Source of the DNA: Ferrimonas sp044433165
GTDB lineage: Bacteria > Pseudomonadota > Gammaproteobacteria > Enterobacterales > Shewanellaceae
DNA length: 15,230 nucleotides
NCBI GenBank assembly: GCA_044433165.1
Contig: JAWXTX010000068.1
Coordinates: forward strand, 1-15,230
Direction of reading: 5' to 3'
Under the pieces are notes generated by a model. The model had not been told where the DNA came from, searched no databases, and saw nothing but the letters and a program-made list of their open reading frames with translations. This document shows positions 8,597 to 15,217 of this stretch, piece by piece (the first letter of the stretch is position 1; each line of letters opens with the position of its first letter). A program made the position numbers and the translations under genes.

Positions 8597-9527
8597 TCCG
8601 CAGCACAGCCCATTGTGGGCACTCAGTGAACACGGCCATATTACCGGTGTAAAAGGGCTGCAATTGCAATATTGCCGAGTGCCTGCATCAACAGGGGTTA
8701 CTTTTCAAGGCACCATTGTGCTGTGCAGTGGCCGCGGTGAGAGTTACTTAAAGTATTGGGAGCTGATTACCCAATTGCACCAACAGGGGTTTGCATTCGC
8801 GCTGTGGGATCACCGTGGCCAAGGGTTATCGGCCCGTTTGCTGGCGGACACGCAAATTGGGCACGTCCAGCACTTTAATGATTACGTTGCAGATATGGCG
8901 ATCTTCATGCGTGCGCAAGTGTTGCCCCATACGGCCGCCCCCCATTACCTGCTTGGGCACTCTATGGGAGGGGCCATCAGTTGTTTGTACCTGCAGCAGT
9001 ACCCTCATCACTTTGACAAGGCCTTTTTATGTGCGCCCATGTTGGGCATTCATTTGCCCGCGCCGCGCGCCGTAATTCGCCCGTTGTTGGCTTTGTGGCA
9101 GCGTTGGCGCCCAACTGGATATGCGATTGGCGGCCAAGCCTACGCCCCTAAGCCTTTTGCCAATAACCCATACACGTCCGACGCCGCTCGTTACCAATGG
9201 CAGCTGGCATTGCAGCAACAGTATCCCCAGATCCAAGTAGGCAGCCCAAGCGTGCATTGGATTCAGCAAGCCATCGACACCTGTGATCGGCTGGCCTCAA
9301 TCTCGCTGACAACTTCAGTGATGATAGCCCTCGGTGAATGCGACAACATTGTTGATAATCAATCAATTAATGCCTTTGCTGAGGCTAATGGCATGCCGGT
9401 TTACACGGTACCGCAAGGCCGCCATGAGTTGTTATTTGAGCAAGATGATTTGCGTACGCCTTTGCTGCAGCAGTTGTTGCAGTGGTATGCCCCTATCGCG
9501 ATGGGGGATATTTGTGACGCCAGTTGA
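8586..9527 (+). CDS. pldB: PldB-like lysophospholipase L2 (alpha/beta hydrolase)
   Basis: Predicted to hydrolyse lysophospholipids at the inner membrane or cytoplasm. The 313-residue alpha/beta hydrolase follows E. coli PldB (340) closely: a GRGESYLKYWEL segment, then DHRGQGLSARLLAD and IGHVQHFNDYV. The nucleophile elbow is GHSMGG with Ser126. The C-terminal motif GRHELLFE carries the catalytic His280, and the acid is D253 or D257 in ECDNIVDN. I place the start at ATG 8586, inside the end of the DUF1244 gene. An in-frame ATG at 8466 would add 40 residues lying wholly inside that gene, without homology. There is no good ribosome site directly before 8586, which supports coupling to the upstream gene. 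The N-terminus is shorter than in E. coli. Confidence 0.82.
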   Translation: MKNDPQHSPLWALSEHGHITGVKGLQLQYCRVPASTGVTFQGTIVLCSGRGESYLKYWELITQLHQQGFAFALWDHRGQGLSARLLADTQIGHVQHFNDYVADMAIFMRAQVLPHTAAPHYLLGHSMGGAISCLYLQQYPHHFDKAFLCAPMLGIHLPAPRAVIRPLLALWQRWRPTGYAIGGQAYAPKPFANNPYTSDAARYQWQLALQQQYPQIQVGSPSVHWIQQAIDTCDRLASISLTTSVMIALGECDNIVDNQSINAFAEANGMPVYTVPQGRHELLFEQDDLRTPLLQQLLQWYAPIAMGDICDAS

Positions 9528-9635
9528 ATAAGCCATGATGTTGATGACTAACACCCGAGCACTTTTTGGGGTAAGGTTGGCCATTCATAAGATCAGACCA
9601 AATAGCCTAAGTTATTTAATCGTCTAAAAAATAGT

Positions 9636-9666
9636 TTGCATAAGGGTCTAGACTGGTTACTGAAAT
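9636..9666 (+). promoter_or_regulatory. Possible promoter with internal palindrome before the SDR gene
   Basis: TTGCAT (9636-9641) and TGAAAT (9661-9666) are 19 bases apart. The perfect palindrome GTCTAGAC (9646-9653) lies between them. A 19-base spacer with a central dyad is the layout of MerR-family promoters, but both hexamers are weak, so this is tentative. Confidence 0.2.
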
Positions 9667-9711
9667 CGCACTCAGCCATTGGTCACCTTTCCCTTGAATT
9701 AGGAGTACGTA

Positions 9712-10521
9712 ATGCGCAAAACCATTTTGATTACTGGGGCCAGTGATGGCATTGGTAAACGCACAGCCCACCATTTGTGCCAACTTGGGCATCATGTCTT
9801 AATTCACGGCCGTGATCCGGCAAAAATCGCCCAAGTCGAAATGGAGTTGCAGGACTATTCCAAAGCAAAAATCGAGTCTTACATTGCCGATCTTTCCGAT
9901 TTAAACAGTGTGGTGCAATTTGCCGAAGCGGTTGCCCAGCAGCACCCTAAATTGGATGTACTCATCAATAATGCCGGCATTTTTGCCACTCCGAACACCT
10001 TAACGAAAGATGGGCTGGATGTGCGTTTTGCCGTGAATGCCATCGCCCCTTATGTGCTGACGCAACGATTACTGCCGATTTTAGGAGCCGAAGGGCGGGT
10101 AGTGAACCTCTCTTCTGCAGCGCAAGCCCCCGTAAATCTGGAAGCCTTAGCCTCGGTACCCCGGCTCTCGGACAGCGCCGCCTACGCGCAATCTAAATTG
10201 GCGTTAACCATGTGGAGTTGCGAATTGGGGCAACAACACCCCCAAGGGCCGATGATTGTGGCAGTTAACCCCAAATCGTTTTTGGGCAGTAAGATGGTGA
10301 AAGACGCCTACGGCATTGCGGGGGGAAATTTAGACTTGGGAGCCGATGTTTTAGTGCGGGCGAGTTTGGATGCAAGCTTTGCTCAGGCCAATGGCCAGTA
10401 TTTTGATAACGACGCAGAATGCTTTGCTCAGCCCCATCTAGATGCCTTAGATCACGCCAAAAATAGCGCGTTAATTGCCGCAATTGAGCAGGTGGTTGCC
10501 CAGAAATTACACGCAGCTTAA
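9712..10521 (+). CDS. Short-chain dehydrogenase/reductase (SDR), probably NADP(H)-dependent
   Basis: Classical SDR fold, 269 residues. The nucleotide-binding motif TGASDGIG is at residues 8-15 and NNAG at 86-89. The catalytic tetrad is N109, S134 or S135, Y158 and K162 (YAQSK). Arg34 after the second strand (HGRD) favours NADP(H) over NAD(H). The overall pattern resembles the retinol-dehydrogenase/WW-oxidoreductase-like SDRs. The loop after the active site, NPKSFLGSKM, replaces the usual HPG motif. The substrate is not predictable. TAGGAG (9700-9705) lies 6 bases before ATG. The YdcH-like gene follows after 49 bases with its own strong ribosome site, so an operon is likely but unproven. Confidence 0.9.
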   Translation: MRKTILITGASDGIGKRTAHHLCQLGHHVLIHGRDPAKIAQVEMELQDYSKAKIESYIADLSDLNSVVQFAEAVAQQHPKLDVLINNAGIFATPNTLTKDGLDVRFAVNAIAPYVLTQRLLPILGAEGRVVNLSSAAQAPVNLEALASVPRLSDSAAYAQSKLALTMWSCELGQQHPQGPMIVAVNPKSFLGSKMVKDAYGIAGGNLDLGADVLVRASLDASFAQANGQYFDNDAECFAQPHLDALDHAKNSALIAAIEQVVAQKLHAA

Positions 10522-10570
10522 CGTAAGGCGCTACGCTTAGATCACGTTTTATTGAGTTAAGGAGTCGCCA

Positions 10571-10810
10571 ATGTTGGGTGAAATTCACTCGTTATTACAC
10601 GACTTTCCAGAACACCGAGACGCGATTGTGGCGCGGTTAGAGCGTGATCCCGCCTTTGCTGAAGACAACCGTCGTTATAATGAATTGGATAAACAGATCC
10701 GAGAGTTAGAGCTTGCCGATAGCCCTATTGGAGATGACGACATGCAAGACCTAAAGCATCAGCGCTCTGAGTTAAAAGATCTGCTTTACCAGCGCCTGCA
10801 GCACCCATAA
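10571..10810 (+). CDS. YdcH-like DUF465 small protein
   Basis: Cytoplasmic protein of 79 residues in the DUF465/YdcH family, whose function is unknown. It begins with FPEHRDAIVARLERDPAFAEDNRRYNELDKQI (about residues 12-43), the family's characteristic block, and ends in a charged helix likely to form a coiled coil (about 30-75). E. coli YdcH is 74 residues. AAGGAG (10559-10564) is 6 bases before ATG, an almost ideal ribosome site that suggests good expression. It probably shares a transcript with the SDR gene upstream. The long hairpin starting 14 bases after the stop would end the transcript. Confidence 0.87.
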   Translation: MLGEIHSLLHDFPEHRDAIVARLERDPAFAEDNRRYNELDKQIRELELADSPIGDDDMQDLKHQRSELKDLLYQRLQHP

Positions 10811-10824
10811 GCCCCCACCTTTTA

Positions 10825-10879
10825 CGGCCATTGAATGCACCGCCTGAGTGCTGTCAATGGCCGATAACCTCTATTTTTT
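10825..10879 (+). terminator. Long hairpin, probable terminator after the YdcH-like gene
   Basis: CGGCCATTGA (10825-10834) pairs perfectly with TCAATGGCCG (10854-10863). Inside, GCAC (10837-10840) pairs with GTGC (10848-10851) across a 2x2 mismatch. A six-T run (10874-10879) follows, but 10 bases after the stem, so it is not textbook. Read on the minus strand it has no T tail. Confidence 0.55.
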
Positions 10880-10971
10880 GCCGTGTCAGCCATAATCACC
10901 ATTATTTATAGTGCTTACCCAGTAAGGCGATTTCCACCAATCCACAAGACAGCTGCATTGATGATGGCGGT

Positions 10972-11571
10972 TTAAATTGGTGGATTGACCACCGCAAATT
11001 GACTCGATCCCCCCATCGGGGCAAACCAGTGGCCATCGTATTCTCGGTAACTGATGCCATCGACGACAATCGTACGAGCCGAGGCCGGAGGTGCCGCCAC
11101 AATTTCGCCTACTTTATAGGATGGGGTCGCTTGGGTGCTGGGTAACACCGTGTAATTGCCCGCTGGTGGGTTGCCTTCATACACATATTCATTACCCACT
11201 TGCCGATAAAACACATTATCAATCACCGCGTACGTAACCCCAGCGAGTAAGGCAAAGGTGGCAATGTTTTGAATCCCTTTGGCTGGGTAACGCAGCCGTG
11301 CTGGCGGCCGATAAAATTGCCCTGGGCGCACCACGATGTGACGATGATGCGGCCGCAGGCCACTTAAAAAGGGTTTGCCAGGGGCCAAGCTGGGGCGAAA
11401 GTTGGCGGGAGCAGGGCGCCCACCATAGTGGTTATCTGGCCCGCGTAAGCCCGGTGGTCTGCCCCCTGGGGCTGCTCCGCCTGCTGCTGGCGGGTGATGT
11501 GGCTCGGCAATAACCGCAACAGATACGCTACTGCTGATGAGCAGCGTGGCGATCAGGGATCTGCATCTCAT
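10972..11571 (-). CDS. Secreted DUF6515-like protein, Gly/Pro/His-rich N-terminal half (paralogue 1)
   Basis: Predicted exported protein of 199 residues. A signal peptide covers about residues 1-22 (ending VIAEP). Residues 24-98 are rich in Pro, Gly, His and Arg and look unstructured. The C-terminal half (about 100-199) has a short hydrophobic helix, IATFALLAGVTYAVIDNVFY (103-122), then YVYEGNPPAGNYTVLP, then VDGISYREYDGHWFAP (170-185) and QFAVVNPP. The alternation of FY/YY-type aromatic pairs with PP-G turns recalls DUF6515; that family call is from pattern memory, not a search. TAGGAG lies 6 bases before ATG. The gene just upstream encodes a paralogue of the C-terminal half. A periplasmic or surface role is inferred from the signal peptide only. 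Confidence 0.75.
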   Translation of the reverse strand: MRCRSLIATLLISSSVSVAVIAEPHHPPAAGGAAPGGRPPGLRGPDNHYGGRPAPANFRPSLAPGKPFLSGLRPHHRHIVVRPGQFYRPPARLRYPAKGIQNIATFALLAGVTYAVIDNVFYRQVGNEYVYEGNPPAGNYTVLPSTQATPSYKVGEIVAAPPASARTIVVDGISYREYDGHWFAPMGGSSQFAVVNPPI

Positions 11572-11727
11572 GGTGACTCCTACAGCCGTTTGGGGGCGTA
11601 CTCATTGGCGCGTTGCTGGAATGACAGGTTCCTTGCGAGCCGCCGGACAAAATGAATCGACATTTACAAACGTAGTACACCGTTCGCCCTTACGTTGCCT
11701 TAGCGTCGGAGTCGGCCAGAGTATGAG

Positions 11728-12243
11728 TTATAACGGCGAATGCACCACCACAAATTGGCTGCTACCGGCAATAGGCGCAAACCAGTTGTTATTGTAATGG
11801 TGATAGTTGACGCCATTAACGGTGACCAAGGTACTGCCGTTAGGCACAAGGTGAACCACACTGCCTACGACATAGGCGGCACTAGGGGTTGGGCGGGTTT
11901 CCGCCAAAACGGTGTAGTTGCCCTGTGGTGGGTTGGCAACGTAGGTGTAGGTATCGCCTTGTTGTTGATAAAACACATTATCGATAACGGCATAGGTGAT
12001 CCCCGCAAAGGCCGCAAAGGTGGCGATCCCTCGCAGATCTCTGGCGGTATAGAACTGCCTTATTGGGGCTTTGTGCTGGTAGTTCGGCTTGACGACAACC
12101 ACCGGTTTTTTCTGGGGATAGGTTGGCTTAACGACCACAGTGGGTTTTTTGTTGCCATCGACTTTATATCGCTGAGAGGTATCGGCCACTGCGGGCACAG
12201 CAATAGCACATACTAATACGGTAGCGGTTAGTGTACGTAACAT
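11728..12243 (-). CDS. Secreted DUF6515-like protein with VVVKP repeats (paralogue 2)
   Basis: Predicted exported protein of 171 residues: signal peptide about 1-20 (PAVA cut site), then two imperfect 13-residue repeats, KKPTVVVKPTYPQ (32-44) and KKPVVVVKPNYQH (45-57). From residue 69 on it matches paralogue 1 almost block for block: IATFAAFAGITYAVIDNVFY, NPPQGNYTVL, VNGVNYHHYNNNWFAP and SSQFVVVHSP. The Lys/Pro/Val repeats might contact cell-wall polymer, but nothing proves it. The ribosome site is weak (GAG about 12 bases upstream). It lies 156 bases upstream of paralogue 1 on the same strand, so the pair is a tandem duplication whose N-terminal halves have been replaced or have diverged beyond recognition. 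Confidence 0.75.
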   Translation of the reverse strand: MLRTLTATVLVCAIAVPAVADTSQRYKVDGNKKPTVVVKPTYPQKKPVVVVKPNYQHKAPIRQFYTARDLRGIATFAAFAGITYAVIDNVFYQQQGDTYTYVANPPQGNYTVLAETRPTPSAAYVVGSVVHLVPNGSTLVTVNGVNYHHYNNNWFAPIAGSSQFVVVHSPL

Positions 12244-12846
12244 AAGTGGATCTCATTGATGAAGTTAACCGCATCCTACTTAATAAAGGTGTGTCGTTCT
12301 GTAAAGAATGGTCAAAGCGTGTCTTGACACTTCTTTAAAGCCCCCTTGTTTTTAGCAGCATTGGTTTTGTTATGGTGCAAGCGGCGTCATTTTTGTTCGT
12401 TTATGACATGCTGGCAATCTCCATCGGCGTTTGTCCGGCGGATCTCCCCTCGTTTCTGAGCGCTGGTTTATTAAACGATGGTGTGTATTTTGAACATATC
12501 GGCACGATGACAAGCGCATAGCGTGAAAAATTTCGCGTCTTTTTGCGATATGGACATCCATAATCAAGCCTTAATTTGGGTGATTTTTAAACAGCAAACG
12601 TTATCAATTCTCTTAATTATCACTAATGCATAAGCAACGCCTCAGGCATGTTTGGAAAATAAATAAAAACCGATAAAAAACAATATTAATTAGAGAATGC
12701 TTTCATTTTATTAAGGCGTTTATTTTTAACAAATGCTGCAGCTTGCGAAATAACCGCATAAGCATTCATTTTTGGCCTTTATTATGTTGGTGGTGGTGTT
12801 AATTGCTTGTGTGCTAGCTGGTATTTGTAAGTAATCCGATGCCATT
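12244..12846. other. Gene-free AT-rich region upstream of the gbpA promoter and riboswitch
   Basis: No believable gene on either strand. The minus-strand open frames here have no ribosome site, and one runs through the riboswitch. The left part should hold the promoter of the minus-strand DUF6515-like gene; none is clear. Visible dyads: GTGTC-TT-GACAC at 12319-12330; AACGCCT (12636-12642) with AGGCGTT (12714-12720); GAATGCTT (12695-12702) with AAGCATTC (12760-12767). Their function is unknown. Confidence 0.6.
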
Positions 12847-12874
12847 TTTACTTTGTTTTTCTTCAAATCATAAT
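12847..12874 (+). promoter_or_regulatory. Candidate sigma-70 promoter for the riboswitch-gbpA transcript
   Basis: TTTACT (12847-12852) and CATAAT (12869-12874), separated by 16 bases, resemble -35 and -10 boxes. Transcription would begin near 12881, about 40 bases before the riboswitch, which is a sensible leader length. It is chosen by eye and not unique in this AT-rich region. Confidence 0.35.
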
Positions 12875-12921
12875 CGTTTTTTTCGGCTTCCCAGCGTGCG
12901 CCGATGCCCTTAAAGTGCCGT

Positions 12922-13031
12922 CCATCGCTCACATTTGGCAAACCATCTGAAAAGGTGGGACGCAAAGCTTCCGGTCTTCGGTGTCGCACTGGCATTACTC
13001 AGGCACATCAAGATAGCGGGGTTGCCGTTGG
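12922..13031 (+). ncRNA. Cyclic-di-GMP-I (GEMM) riboswitch
   Basis: The leader contains the conserved blocks of the c-di-GMP-I aptamer in order: GGCAAACC (12937-12944), a P2 hairpin CCATCT-GAAA-AGGTGG (12943-12958) with the GNRA tetraloop, GGGACGCAAAGC (12957-12968), the receptor-like TTCCGG (12969-12974), and ATAGCGGGGTTGCCG (13013-13027). P1 can form from CCATCG (12922-12927) and CGTTGG (13026-13031) with one U-U mismatch. P3 starts with GTCTT (12974-12978) pairing AAGAT (13010-13014). The arm beyond is longer than in the V. cholerae Vc2 RNA as I recall it, with a further stem GTGTC/GGCAC (12981-12985, 13002-13006). The next gene is gbpA, as for the Vc1 riboswitch of V. cholerae. Confidence 0.93.
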
Positions 13032-13035
13032 TTTA

Positions 13036-13053
13036 TGAACACTTCTGTGTTCA
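13036..13053 (+). promoter_or_regulatory. Hairpin just after the riboswitch (candidate expression platform)
   Basis: TGAACAC (13036-13042) pairs perfectly with GTGTTCA (13047-13053) around TTCT, beginning 5 bases after the aptamer's 3' end. No T run follows, so it is not an intrinsic terminator. About 93 bases of untranslated leader remain before the start codon. Confidence 0.4.
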
Positions 13054-13146
13054 CTGTGCTAAGTCACCACTTACGCTCATAAATTCAACGCATTGCATCT
13101 GTCGAATAGAGACAAAAATAATTGTCAGAACTATTTAGGACACGTG

Positions 13147-14643
13147 ATGAAATTCTCTCCAAACAAAACGCTTTTCGCTTTAGCCTTAGCTGGTTTAACT
13201 TCTAATGTTATGGCTCACGGTTACGTTTCTGCTTATAACGATGGCATTGCTGCTGGTCGTGCTGCTTTGTGTAAAGTGGCTACTGCCGATACCAATGAAA
13301 AAAACATTAACTGTGGCTCTATCCAATGGGAACCACAAAGTGTTGAAGGCCCAGAAGGCTTCCCAGCTGCTGGCCCAGTTGATGGTAAAATTGCCAGTGC
13401 TCAAAGCGCATTAGCCACTGCTTTGGATCAACAAACCGCGGATCGTTGGGTAAAACGCCCTATCACTGCTGGCGTCCAATCTTTCGAGTGGACGTTCACC
13501 GCAGCGCACGTAACTCGCGATTGGAAATATTACATCACCAAGTCTGGCTGGAACCCAAATGCCGTTCTGTCTCGTGACTCATTCGATTTAACCCCATTCT
13601 GTGTGGTTGATGGTGGTAACGTACGTCCACCAGCACAAATTAGCCACGACTGTAACGTACCAAGCCGCGAAGGTTACCACGTGATTTTAGCGGTATGGGA
13701 TGTCGCTGATACGGCCGCAGCTTTCTACAACGTTATCGACGTACAGTTTGATGGCACTGCACCAGAAGTCGCACCAAGCCTGCCAACTTGGGGACAAAAT
13801 GGCCAGATCATCCCATCCATGGATTTGAATGTGGGTGATACTGTATACACCCGTGTTTTTGACCAATACGGTGAAAACAGCACTTACCGTACTGAGTTGT
13901 ACATTGCCAACGAAGCGATGACCCAAGCGAAAAACTGGGCCCATGCGTTAGCCACTAAGATCAACGCTGAGCAAAGCAAAATTCAAGCGGGCCAATACGC
14001 CAACAACGTATTAACTCCAGTTTATGGGGTAAACCCAATTTTTGTTCGCAGCGACAGCGGCATTAACAGCGTTGAGATCGGTTACCAAATCGAAGCAACT
14101 GCCCCAGTATACGGTTTAACGGTAGAAGGTTTAGCGGCGCAATACACCATCAGCGATTACGCGGCGACCACGTTGGATCTGACGTTAGTGGCGCAAGGCG
14201 ACGTTGTGGCTGAGCTGGCTGTTTACAATGCGCAAAACCAAGCCGTAGCAAACTGGTCTGGTAGCTTAACCGATGGTGCTTATGAGTACGTGGCGCTAAC
14301 CCTGAGCCAAGCGGTTGCTGGCGACCACACTCTGGTAACCGTAGTGAAAGACAAAAACGGTCACTTGGTTGAGCAAAAAACCGAATCCTTCAAGTTAGTG
14401 GCAGAGGCCGTTGTTTTACCACCAGTGGTAACACCACCAGCAGCGACAGATTATGACTTTGTTTTCCCTAATGGGGTTGAAGGCTACAACGCAGGCACCA
14501 AGGTATTGGGCAGCGATGGTAACGTATACCAATGTAAGCCATTCCCATTCTCTGGTTACTGTAAGCAGTGGACCCCATCTGCCACTCAGTACACGCCAGC
14601 GACTGGCAGCCACTGGGAAATGGCTTGGGATCGTGTGAACTAA
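13147..14643 (+). CDS. gbpA: GbpA: chitin-binding lytic polysaccharide monooxygenase and colonisation factor
   Basis: Secreted copper enzyme that cleaves chitin oxidatively and binds chitin or GlcNAc-bearing surfaces. The 498 residues follow V. cholerae GbpA (485) through all four domains. A signal peptide (1-23, ending VMA) exposes His24 as the mature N-terminus. With His121 it forms the copper histidine brace, and Phe193 is the axial residue (mature H1, H98, F170). The AA10 domain spans about 24-205, and two middle domains (about 206-310 and 320-420) are those implicated in bacterial surface binding. A Pro-rich linker (about 422-434) leads to a C-terminal chitin-binding module (435-498) with W475, W490 and W494 and the C463/C472 pair. 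The start is ATG 13147 with AGGA 6 bases upstream. Codon use is strongly biased to GCT, GGT, AAC and CCA, suggesting high expression. It is controlled by the upstream c-di-GMP riboswitch. Confidence 0.97.
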   Translation: MKFSPNKTLFALALAGLTSNVMAHGYVSAYNDGIAAGRAALCKVATADTNEKNINCGSIQWEPQSVEGPEGFPAAGPVDGKIASAQSALATALDQQTADRWVKRPITAGVQSFEWTFTAAHVTRDWKYYITKSGWNPNAVLSRDSFDLTPFCVVDGGNVRPPAQISHDCNVPSREGYHVILAVWDVADTAAAFYNVIDVQFDGTAPEVAPSLPTWGQNGQIIPSMDLNVGDTVYTRVFDQYGENSTYRTELYIANEAMTQAKNWAHALATKINAEQSKIQAGQYANNVLTPVYGVNPIFVRSDSGINSVEIGYQIEATAPVYGLTVEGLAAQYTISDYAATTLDLTLVAQGDVVAELAVYNAQNQAVANWSGSLTDGAYEYVALTLSQAVAGDHTLVTVVKDKNGHLVEQKTESFKLVAEAVVLPPVVTPPAATDYDFVFPNGVEGYNAGTKVLGSDGNVYQCKPFPFSGYCKQWTPSATQYTPATGSHWEMAWDRVN

Positions 14644-14673
14644 TTCACGCATCACGCAATGATTTGTCCTAAT

Positions 14674-14701
14674 AAAAAACCTGCCTTTGGCAGGTTTTTT
14701 T
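14674..14701 (+). terminator. Intrinsic terminator of gbpA
   Basis: AAAAAACCTGCC (14674-14685) pairs perfectly with GGCAGGTTTTTT (14689-14700) around TTT. The A run and T run make it potentially bidirectional, able to stop minus-strand transcripts from the right too. Confidence 0.93.
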
Positions 14702-14868
14702 ATATGGCGAAGAAGCACTATAGTGGCTGTATACCCACCAAAATAGGCAGGACTCGAATATCCGTTCTCTTCAATCCATTGGGATAGAGTATTGACCTGT
14801 GCCTGAAAACCAAATTGCATCGCGTGAGCGAATATTGGCGAGGAATAAAGAATAATGGCAATCGTTTC
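14702..14868 (-). pseudogene. Possible remnant of a small exported protein gene
   Basis: Reading the minus strand from 14868 gives TIAIILYSSPIFAHAMQFG, which looks like a signal peptide core with an AHA cut site, then about 35 residues without recognisable homology. There is no start codon in that frame before it. In the frame one base off, the preceding codons read IIKK, so one missing A in the AAA run would create a typical Lys-Lys n-region joined to the hydrophobic core. No stop codon occurs before the frame runs into the gbpA terminator. I read this as a decayed gene end; chance is also possible. Confidence 0.3.
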
Positions 14869-15217
14869 TTAATGATTAATCGCAATCAATTGATGAACAT
14901 ATTGCTCTGGTAATTGTTCCATATCCATTAAGTGCAAGCCATTGTTGTCAGAAGAGATATTGAGCTCATCTGCCATTTCAACGGTAACGGATTCAGGCAA
15001 TGCGTACATCGCACCAGTCAGTGGGTCAACAATAAGCCAGCCGATAAGGCCACCAAAAATAATATTGCCGATGTACCAGCCATCGAGCCTTGCTTGTATT
15101 TTTGTTGAGTCCTAAATTCAGATAATAAGTGCGACATTCATGGACAGGCGTAGAAGAGGAGGCCAACTGCTGAAAGTGGTACGCTCTTCTCGCCAAAGAA
15201 ACAAGCAGTACTACCAT
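14869..15217 (-). pseudogene. Frameshifted membrane/lipoprotein-like gene (remnant)
   Basis: An 80-codon open segment (minus strand, 15111 to 14872, stop TAA at 14869-14871) reads LDGWYIGNIIFGGLIGWLIVD, then PLTGAMYALPESVTVEM and an acidic tail. The glycine-rich hydrophobic segment with IVDP-TGAMY-LP is a pattern common near the C-terminus of small proteobacterial lipoproteins. The segment has no start codon and is preceded in frame by TAG (15112-15114) and TGA. In a second frame from ATG 15217, residues HECRTYYLNLGLNKNTSK run up to the same point. Removing one G of the GG pair (plus-strand CC at 15088-15089) joins them as NTSKLDGWYIGN, a natural continuation. I infer one single-base frameshift, or a sequencing error. 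The true N-terminus is unclear; no lipobox cysteine is seen. Confidence 0.5.

Noticed and set aside
12324..12352. Perfect -35 hexamer TTGACA as a plus-strand promoter
   Set aside because: No acceptable -10 box at 16-18 bases, and no plus-strand gene within 500 bases; it is part of a GTGTC-TT-GACAC palindrome.
12636..12720. AACGCCT ... AGGCGTT pair resembling integron attC or VCR ends
   Set aside because: The inner paired boxes and imperfect hairpin of attC sites are missing, the spacing is AT-rich and unstructured, and no cassette gene or integrase is nearby.
12726..12995. 89-codon minus-strand open frame
   Set aside because: It runs antisense through the riboswitch aptamer, whose conserved blocks explain the sequence, and it lacks a ribosome site.
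14416..14820. 134-codon minus-strand open frame across the gbpA terminator
   Set aside because: Most of it is antisense to the gbpA chitin-binding domain; only the part right of 14702 may be a gene remnant.
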